Below the pieces are notes generated by a model. It saw only the letters and a list, made by a program, of their open reading frames with translations. It was not told the origin of the DNA and searched no databases. From NCBI GenBank assembly GCA_030151745.1, contig JASLDA010000136.1, positions 1 to 15,019 of the forward strand: a stretch of DNA of 15,019 nt, in the 5' to 3' direction. The DNA comes from Chitinophagaceae bacterium. GTDB taxonomy: Bacteria; Bacteroidota; Bacteroidia; Chitinophagales; Chitinophagaceae. The position numbers and the translations under genes are program-made. Below are positions 6,059 to 10,937 of the stretch, piece after piece (within the stretch, counting starts at the first letter, position 1; the number at the start of each line of letters is the position of its first letter).

Positions 6059-7243
6059 ATGAACAAGGAAGTGTATATCGTTTCCGCCGTACGGACTCCC
6101 ATCGGGAGCTGGGGCGGAGCGTTCAAGGATCTCACGGCCCCGCGCCTGGGCGCCGTTGCCATCAAGGGCGCGCTGGAGCGTGCTGGTATCAGCGGCGATG
6201 ACGTCGACGAGGTGCTGATGGGCTGTGTGCTCCAGGCCAATCTCGGCCAGGCCCCGGCCCGCCAGGCGGCCCGCTTCGCCGGACTTCCCGACAAGGTGGT
6301 CTGCACCACCGTCAACAAGGTCTGCGCATCCGGCATGAAGTCGGTTGCCCAGGGCGCCCAGGCCATCATGCTCGGCGATGCCGAGGTCGTAGTGGCCGGC
6401 GGTATGGAAAGCATGAGCAATGTGCCGTTCTACAACGCCAGCCAACGTTGGGGGAACAAGTATGGGGATGTAAACCTCATCGACGGTCTCGCCCATGACG
6501 GCCTTACAGATGTCTATCACAATTACGCGATGGGCAATGCGGCCGAGCTCTGCGCCACCGAATGCGGCGTTTCCCGCGAGGACCAGGACGCTTTCGCCAT
6601 CGAAAGCTATAAGCGCAGCCAGGCAGCCTCCAGCGAGGGCCGCTTCGTGAACGAGATCGTACCCGTGGAAGTTCCCCAGCGCAGCGGAGATCCGAAGATC
6701 GTGGACAAGGACGAGGAGATGTGGAACGTGAAGTTCGAGAAGATCCCGACCCTGCGTTCCGCCTTCGTAAAGGGCGGCTCCGTCACTGCAGCCAATGCCT
6801 CTACGATGAACGACGGCGCTGCGGCCCTGGTGCTGATGAGCAAGGAAAAGGCCGAGGCCATGGGCATCAAGCCCATCGCTGTGATCCGCGGCTACGCGGA
6901 TATCGAGCAGGCCCCGGAATGGTTCACGACCACGCCCTCCGTCGCGGTTCCCAAGGCCGTTGCCAAAGCAGGCCTGAGCATGGACGATATCCAGTATTTC
7001 GAGCTCAACGAGGCATTCAGCGTGGTAGGCATCGAGAATACCCGCCGCATGAAGCTTCGCCCGGACCAGGTGAACGTGAACGGCGGCGCCGTATCCATCG
7101 GTCACCCTCTCGGCGCCAGCGGCGCGCGCATCCTCGTCACCCTGCTGAACGTCCTCCAGCAAAAGGGCGCCAAGCTGGGCGCTGCCGGCATCTGCAACGG
7201 CGGCGGCGGCGGATCGGCGATGGTCGTTGAATTGGTCGGCTGA
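6059..7243 (+). CDS. Acetyl-CoA C-acetyltransferase (thiolase)
   Basis: A 394-residue thiolase, the usual length for the biosynthetic type. It condenses two acetyl-CoA to acetoacetyl-CoA, or runs in reverse in fatty-acid breakdown, in the cytoplasm. The N-terminus reads EVYIVSAVRTPIGSWGG; the nucleophilic Cys89 is in NKVCASGMKS; AQAIMLGDAEVVVAGGMESM follows; His349 is in the SIGHPLGASGAR loop and the acid/base Cys379 in GICNGGGGGS. These positions match the Zoogloea enzyme (89, 348, 378) almost exactly. Preference for acetyl-CoA rather than longer chains is inferred from the short form and cannot be proved. The start at 6059 aligns with the family N-terminus; the frame extends 12 codons upstream but would overlap the promoter box. 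The gene stands alone with its own terminator, and no beta-oxidation partner is adjacent. Confidence 0.94.
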   Translation: MNKEVYIVSAVRTPIGSWGGAFKDLTAPRLGAVAIKGALERAGISGDDVDEVLMGCVLQANLGQAPARQAARFAGLPDKVVCTTVNKVCASGMKSVAQGAQAIMLGDAEVVVAGGMESMSNVPFYNASQRWGNKYGDVNLIDGLAHDGLTDVYHNYAMGNAAELCATECGVSREDQDAFAIESYKRSQAASSEGRFVNEIVPVEVPQRSGDPKIVDKDEEMWNVKFEKIPTLRSAFVKGGSVTAANASTMNDGAAALVLMSKEKAEAMGIKPIAVIRGYADIEQAPEWFTTTPSVAVPKAVAKAGLSMDDIQYFELNEAFSVVGIENTRRMKLRPDQVNVNGGAVSIGHPLGASGARILVTLLNVLQQKGAKLGAAGICNGGGGGSAMVVELVG

Positions 7244-7330
7244 TTGACTGAATAGCTGAATCCTTGGCTCGACATTGGTAAACGACTCATGTTGGTCGAT
7301 AAGCGGCCCAGCAGCTTCGGCAATAATATC

Positions 7331-7364
7331 AAAATGAGCTCCCGTTTCCGGGAGCTCATTTTTT
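7331..7364 (+). terminator. Rho-independent terminator of the thiolase gene
   Basis: AAAATGAGCTCCCG (7331-7344) pairs perfectly with CGGGAGCTCATTTT (7349-7362) over a TTTC loop, and T residues continue to 7363. It lies 88 bases after the thiolase stop, unusually far, but is one of the strongest stems in the window and could act on both strands. Confidence 0.88.
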
Positions 7365-7458
7365 ATCGGCGCAAGTCTGCAGGGTTTACCTGGATAGTCT
7401 TCCACTTACCAGCAGCGGAATTCGACGGCGACGAATCCGGATCCAATTAACTCTCCCA

Positions 7459-7490
7459 CTTTGTGTTACCCCCCAGCTTTGTGTTACCCC
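7459..7490. repeat. Direct repeat CTTTGTGTTACCCC
   Basis: The 14-mer occurs at 7459-7472 and 7477-7490, an 18-base period, and is followed by GAGCTGCGCTC. It belongs to the 584-base gene-free stretch 7244-7827, which otherwise holds the thiolase terminator, the elements listed next and the promoter at 7801. Confidence 0.7.
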
Positions 7491-7584
7491 GAGCTGCGCT
7501 CCCCGTTACTAAAGCCGGGTGCCGTTTCCCGACGCCGATTCAGCCATTCAACTATTTAACCAGAACGCAGTTCATAAATAGGAT

Positions 7585-7612
7585 GTCATCCTGAGCGCTG
7601 TCGAAGGATGCC
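7585..7612. repeat. REP-like dispersed repeat (GTCATCCTGAGCG type)
   Basis: GTCATCCTGAGCGCTGTCGA followed by AGGATGCC: CATCCT (7587-7592) pairs with AGGATG (7605-7610) around an AGCGCT core. It resembles the GTCATCCTGAGCG...GAAGGAT motif I know as a repeated intergenic sequence in many bacterial genomes. Copy number here cannot be judged from one window. Confidence 0.55.
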
Positions 7613-7657
7613 CGGATCCTGGTTCGACTATGGCTCTACGAACCATTGCTCACCATG

Positions 7658-7703
7658 ATATCAAGGTTGGATTTATGAAATGCGTTCTAGTCAACCTTGA
7701 TAT
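7658..7703. repeat. 12-bp perfect inverted repeat with 22-base spacer
   Basis: ATATCAAGGTTG (7658-7669) is the exact complement of CAACCTTGATAT (7692-7703). It lies about 100 bases upstream of the promoter box of the outer-membrane protein gene. It could be an operator, an RNA hairpin or a small mobile-element remnant; no T-run follows. Confidence 0.65.
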
Positions 7704-7717
7704 AAACTACATGCTCT

Positions 7718-7745
7718 GCGGTCCTTCGCGCCTCTGCGTGAACCC
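7718..7745. repeat. Possible dispersed-repeat relic (CTTCGCGCCTCTGCGTGAA)
   Basis: The stretch resembles CTTTGCGCCTTTGCGTGAA-type sequences that I recall recurring between genes in Bacteroidota genomes. There is only one copy in the window, so this rests on memory of the motif. Confidence 0.3.
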
Positions 7746-7800
7746 ATATAAGCCAAGTGCGCTTCTCAACGTCGACCCGACGATTCAACGACATGAGGCG

Positions 7801-7808
7801 TACTTTTG
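7801..7808 (+). promoter_or_regulatory. Promoter -7 box (TACTTTTG) of the outer-membrane protein gene
   Basis: TACTTTTG matches TAnnTTTG exactly and ends 19 bases before the proposed TTG start at 7828. No upstream TTG is at the expected distance. It places transcription start near 7815, inside the long open frame that begins at 7630, so that upstream part cannot be translated from this promoter. Confidence 0.55.
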
Positions 7809-7827
7809 CGCCCAAATTTCGACGCAC

Positions 7828-8646
7828 TTGAAACAGTTCTTTATGGCCGCGGCGCTTTGCGCGCTGGGGCTGCATGGCGGAGTGGCGGCAGCACAGGAAA
7901 CGACGGCGCCCAAACCCGTCAAAAAGCATTCGATCTGGGCTTCCTGGGGCTACAACAAGGAATGGTACACCCGCAGCAATGTAAAGGTGCGCCAGGAAAG
8001 CCTGGGCAACGACTATACCTTTCACAGCGTCCGCGCCAACGATCACCCGGGCTGGGATGAGACCAGCGTATTCAAGCAGGCGCTGACCATTCCGCAATAC
8101 AATTACCGGCTCGGCTACATGATCGACGAAGCCCGGGGCATCGGCATAGAGCTGAACTTCGATCATACCAAGTACGTGATCGATCACGGTCAGAATATCC
8201 ATATGACCGGCCAGTTCAACGGCCGGCCGATCGATTCCACGATCGACTATAGCCGGGAGAACGGCTTTTACTACTACCTGAACAACGGCGCGAACTTTTT
8301 CCTGATCAACTTCGTCAAGCGCTGGACCTTCGCCGACCTGTTCCGGAGCCGGCTGCGCATCGACGCGCTCGGCAAGGCCGGCATTGGGCCCGTGGTGCCG
8401 CACGTGGAAAACAGCTTCTTCGGCCGGGAGAACAAGCCCCATTTCCAGCTCGGCGGCTGGAATGCAGGCCTGGAAGGAGACATCAAGCTGAGCTTCTTCC
8501 GGTACGTCTATCTCGAATACGGCGCCAAGCTGGACTATGCCCGGTATTCGAACCTGAAAATTGCGGAGGGTACGGCCCGTCAGGCCTTCGGGACCTTCGA
8601 GATGATCCTGAGCCTGGGGGTGAACGTGCCTTATACCAGGCGCTGA
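7828..8646 (+). CDS. Predicted outer-membrane beta-barrel protein, TTG start
   Basis: From TTG at 7828 the product has 272 residues and a proper signal peptide: KQFFMAAALCALGLHGGVAAA, with cleavage likely at AAA/QE. Starting at the ATG at 7843 would remove the lysine that signal peptides usually carry; starting at 7630 would add 66 residues of translated repeats lying upstream of the promoter. The mature part has alternating aromatic strands typical of a barrel: IWASWGYNKEWYTRSNVKV, YNYRLGYMIDEARGIGIELNF, YYYLNNGANFFLINFVKRW, DIKLSFFRYVYLEYGAKLDY, and a last strand MILSLGVNVPYTRR. The opening WGYNKEWYT and the DHTKYVIDHGQ segment resemble unnamed Bacteroidota outer-membrane proteins. No enzyme motif is seen. 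The gene converges with atpC and shares a two-way terminator. Confidence 0.8.
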   Translation: MKQFFMAAALCALGLHGGVAAAQETTAPKPVKKHSIWASWGYNKEWYTRSNVKVRQESLGNDYTFHSVRANDHPGWDETSVFKQALTIPQYNYRLGYMIDEARGIGIELNFDHTKYVIDHGQNIHMTGQFNGRPIDSTIDYSRENGFYYYLNNGANFFLINFVKRWTFADLFRSRLRIDALGKAGIGPVVPHVENSFFGRENKPHFQLGGWNAGLEGDIKLSFFRYVYLEYGAKLDYARYSNLKIAEGTARQAFGTFEMILSLGVNVPYTRR

Positions 8647-8678
8647 GCCTGCCGTACTACCGGAGCCGGTATAAAACA

Positions 8679-8706
8679 AAAAAGACAGCCGTTTGGCTGT
8701 CTTTTT
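8679..8706. terminator. Bidirectional Rho-independent terminator
   Basis: AAAAAGACAGCC (8679-8690) pairs perfectly with GGCTGTCTTTTT (8695-8706) over a GTTT loop, giving a T-run on both strands. It lies 32 bases after the outer-membrane protein stop and 19 bases after the atpC stop, so it serves both convergent genes. Confidence 0.93.
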
Positions 8707-8725
8707 CAATTCCTGAAGGTGTCTA

Positions 8726-8983
8726 TCAATCCATAGAGGTCGCGCCTTCGATGAGGACGGTCGCCTTGTTGTCGAGCACCTCGACGAAACCGCCGGCGAT
8801 CTCGTACAGCTCCGAATGTCCGTTCTTGTCCTTCATGATCTTCATCCGGCCTTTACCAAGAGAGGCGATCATGGCGGCGTGGCGGTCAAGCAGCTCGAAG
8901 GAGCCTTCGATGCCCGGCAGCTGTATCCCATAAACCTGCCCGCTGTAAACACGGTGTTCCGGGGTTAGTATTTCTAGTTGCAT
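8726..8983 (-). CDS. atpC: ATP synthase F1 epsilon subunit, short form
   Basis: An 85-residue epsilon subunit of F1Fo ATP synthase. It holds the N-terminal beta-sandwich only: MQLEILTPEHRVYSGQVYGI, then LPGIEGSFELLDRHAAMIASLGKG, and IAGGFVEVLDNKATVLIEG. The C-terminal helical hairpin that inhibits ATP hydrolysis in E. coli is absent; this is usual in Bacteroidota and Chlorobi, so it is not a truncation. The subunit joins gamma to the c-ring in the rotor, on the cytoplasmic side. The ATG at 8983 aligns with the family start; an in-frame TTG three codons upstream is less likely. atpC follows atpD after 66 bases that contain a long hairpin, and ends before a two-way terminator. Separation of atpDC from the rest of the operon is common in this phylum. 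Confidence 0.95.
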   Translation of the reverse strand: MQLEILTPEHRVYSGQVYGIQLPGIEGSFELLDRHAAMIASLGKGRMKIMKDKNGHSELYEIAGGFVEVLDNKATVLIEGATSMD

Positions 8984-8997
8984 TGAATTCAAAAATT

Positions 8998-9046
8998 AAA
9001 ATGTAAAATTCAGAAGCCGAGGTTCCGGTTTCGAATTTTACATTTT
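8998..9046 (-). other. Long stem-loop between atpD and atpC
   Basis: AAAATGTAAAATTC (8998-9011) is exactly complementary to GAATTTTACATTTT (9033-9046). Inside it GAAGCC (9013-9018) pairs with GGTTTC (9027-9032; one wobble), leaving an 8-base loop and one bulged A, for about 20 paired bases. On the atpDC transcript a U-rich stretch (TTTTAATTTTTG) follows before the atpC ATG, so it could act as a partial terminator, processing site or RNase barrier. It begins next to the atpD stop codon. Confidence 0.75.
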
Positions 9047-9049
9047 GAA

Positions 9050-10558
9050 TTAGTTTTTGGCCTGCTCCATCATCTTCTTGCCCTTGGCGATCGCGTCGTC
9101 GATCGTACCAACGAGGTTGAAGGCGGCTTCCGGATATTCGTCCACTTCACCGTCCATGATCATGTTGAAGCCGCGGATGGTTTCCTCGATCGGAACCAGG
9201 ACGCCCTTCAGGCCGGTGAACTGCTCGGCTACGTGGAACGGCTGGCTCAGGAAGCGCTGGACCTTACGTGCGCGGAATACCGTTTGCTTATCCTCTTCGG
9301 ACAGCTCGTCCATACCGAGGATTGCGATGATATCCTGCAGTTCCTTATAGCGCTGGAGGATGAGCTTTACGCGGTTCGCGCAATCGTAGTGCGCGTCGCC
9401 TACGATGCTCGGCGTAAGGATCCGGGACGTAGAGTCCAGCGGGTCAACCGCCGGGTAGATACCGAGGTCGGCGATCTTACGGGAAAGTACGGTGGTGGCA
9501 TCCAGGTGGGCGAAGGTCGTCGCCGGGGCCGGGTCGGTAAGGTCATCCGCCGGTACGTACACCGCCTGTACGGAGGTGATGGAACCGTCGCGGGTGGAGG
9601 TGATCCGCTCCTGCATCAGGCCCATTTCGGTAGCCAGCGTGGGCTGGTAACCTACCGCGGAAGGCATCCGGCCGAGGAGGGCGGATACTTCGGACCCGGC
9701 CTGGGTGAAGCGGAAGATATTGTCGACGAAGAACAGGATATCGCGGCCCTTGCCGGCTCCGTCGCCGTCGCGGAAGTACTCGGCCATGGTCAGGCCGGAG
9801 AGCGCTACGCGGGCACGGGCTCCGGGAGGCTCGTTCATCTGGCCGAAGACGAAGGTCGCCTTGGATTCCTTCAGCTCGTTGAGATCAACGGCGGAGAGAT
9901 CCCAGCCGCCTTCTTCCATGCTGTGGATGAACTTCTGGCCGTACTTGACGATGCCTGCTTCGATCATTTCACGCATGAGGTCATTTCCCTCGCGGGTACG
10001 CTCGCCTACGCCGGCAAATACGGACAGACCGCCATGGCCCTTCGCGATGTTGTTGATCAGCTCCTGGATCAGTACGGTCTTGCCTACGCCCGCACCGCCG
10101 AACAGGCCGATCTTACCACCCTTGGCATAGGGCTCGATCAGGTCGATAACCTTGATACCGGTGAAGAGCACTTCGGAGGCGGTAGAGAGGTTCTCGAACG
10201 CCGGGGGCTTGGCGTGGATGGGGCGGCTGCCGCTGGCCTTGGAAGTCTGCGGGAGGCCGTCGATGGCATCACCGGTAACGTTGAAAAGGCGACCGTTGAT
10301 CTGCTCGCCGGTAGGCATTGCGATCGGGCGGCCGGTGTCGGTGACATCCATACCGCGGGTCAGGCCTTCTGTACCGTCCATGGCTACAGTGCGGACGCTG
10401 TCCTCGCCGAGGTGTTGCTGCACTTCCAGCACGAGCTTGTCGCCGTTCTCACGGGTCAGCTCGAGGGCGTTAAAGATTTCAGGCAGCTTGTTGTCGCCGG
10501 AGAAGTAAACGTCTACAACCGGGCCGATGATTTGTTTGATTTTACCAACGTTGGCCAT
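9050..10558 (-). CDS. atpD: ATP synthase F1 beta subunit
   Basis: A 502-residue catalytic beta subunit, which makes ATP from ADP and phosphate in the F1 head. Seen in order: an N-terminal beta barrel starting GKIKQIIGPVVDVYFS (5-20); Walker A GGAGVGKT at 154-161; the catalytic Glu186 and Arg187 in GERTREGNDL; Walker B ILFFVDNIFRFTQAGSEVSA near 274-293; ALLGRMPSAVGYQPTLATEM; and the DELSEED motif in the C-terminal helical domain (ILGMDELSEEDKQTVFRARK). It differs from the approximately 460-residue E. coli form mainly by small insertions, as in other Bacteroidota. No residue expected for catalysis is missing. It is the first gene of an atpDC pair with a -7 box 54 bases upstream. No Shine-Dalgarno sequence precedes the ATG, as usual in the phylum. 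Confidence 0.98.
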   Translation of the reverse strand: MANVGKIKQIIGPVVDVYFSGDNKLPEIFNALELTRENGDKLVLEVQQHLGEDSVRTVAMDGTEGLTRGMDVTDTGRPIAMPTGEQINGRLFNVTGDAIDGLPQTSKASGSRPIHAKPPAFENLSTASEVLFTGIKVIDLIEPYAKGGKIGLFGGAGVGKTVLIQELINNIAKGHGGLSVFAGVGERTREGNDLMREMIEAGIVKYGQKFIHSMEEGGWDLSAVDLNELKESKATFVFGQMNEPPGARARVALSGLTMAEYFRDGDGAGKGRDILFFVDNIFRFTQAGSEVSALLGRMPSAVGYQPTLATEMGLMQERITSTRDGSITSVQAVYVPADDLTDPAPATTFAHLDATTVLSRKIADLGIYPAVDPLDSTSRILTPSIVGDAHYDCANRVKLILQRYKELQDIIAILGMDELSEEDKQTVFRARKVQRFLSQPFHVAEQFTGLKGVLVPIEETIRGFNMIMDGEVDEYPEAAFNLVGTIDDAIAKGKKMMEQAKN

Positions 10559-10612
10559 AAGATAATCAGGAGGTATATTACGTAGCGCTATAATAGGCGC
10601 TCAAATTTTGCG

Positions 10613-10620
10613 CAAAGGTA
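10613..10620 (-). promoter_or_regulatory. Promoter -7 box of atpDC (TACCTTTG)
   Basis: Minus-strand TACCTTTG (10620 to 10613) matches TAnnTTTG exactly. A TTTG on the same strand (10648 to 10645) is 24 bases upstream, one more than the usual upper limit. The predicted leader of about 48 bases contains a 5-bp stem, AGCGC/GCGCT (10584-10588 with 10597-10601), close to its 5' end. Confidence 0.55.
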
Positions 10621-10937
10621 ATGGGCCCGAATCAAACAGACAACCAAATTCCGGCGCTTCGCAATGGTCATGGGATTGTCTTATCCTCCGGAGCCGCGCG
10701 CAGCGCTGCGGTGAAGGAATCATTAATTGCGGAAAAATATCCCCTCCTTCTAACTAAATCCTATAAAATGGTGTCTCTTTGTATAGCGAATCCAGGGACG
10801 AGATGCAGGTTCAGTCTGCATGGAACGTGATTTGGTTGTGTGAAAATGGCTTGTCATCAGGACCAGCTCCGGACCGGACGATCAGGGATCGTCGGCGTCT
10901 GTAGTTTTTATGCAGTTGTACACTAATTCACGACCCT
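10621..10937. other. Gene-free region between divergent atpD and the adhesin gene
   Basis: There is no convincing gene here. It holds the upstream part of the atpDC promoter, a 12-bp perfect palindrome CGCAGCGCTGCG (10699-10710), and a perfect 7-bp dyad (10877-10893). A T-rich TAGTTTTT (10902-10909), 28 bases before the adhesin ATG, is a weak -7 candidate. Confidence 0.5.
10877..10893. promoter_or_regulatory. Dyad GACGATC-AGG-GATCGTC upstream of the adhesin gene
   Basis: A perfect 7-bp inverted repeat with a 3-base centre, 44 bases before the ATG and just upstream of the T-rich TAGTTTTT. The size and position suit an operator for a dimeric regulator, though a short RNA hairpin is equally possible. 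Confidence 0.4.

Noticed and set aside
6017..7405. 462-codon open frame on the minus strand opposite the thiolase
   Set aside because: It mirrors the thiolase codon pattern, crosses its terminator, and its product has no recognisable domain.
7630..7827. 66-residue N-terminal extension of the outer-membrane protein
   Set aside because: It translates an inverted repeat and repeat relics, and lies mostly upstream of an exact TAnnTTTG promoter box; the signal peptide starts after it.
10567..10573. AGGAGGT on the + strand, a perfect Shine-Dalgarno-like sequence
   Set aside because: No start codon follows at a suitable distance, and genes here do not use Shine-Dalgarno sequences; it lies in the atpD leader on the opposite strand.
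9233..10585. 450-codon open frame on the + strand opposite atpD
   Set aside because: atpD is certain from its motifs; long antisense frames arise easily opposite GC-rich genes, and this product has no recognisable domain.
10621..10830. 69-codon open frame between atpD and the adhesin
   Set aside because: It begins beside the atpDC promoter box, covers a palindrome, and shows no recognisable protein features.
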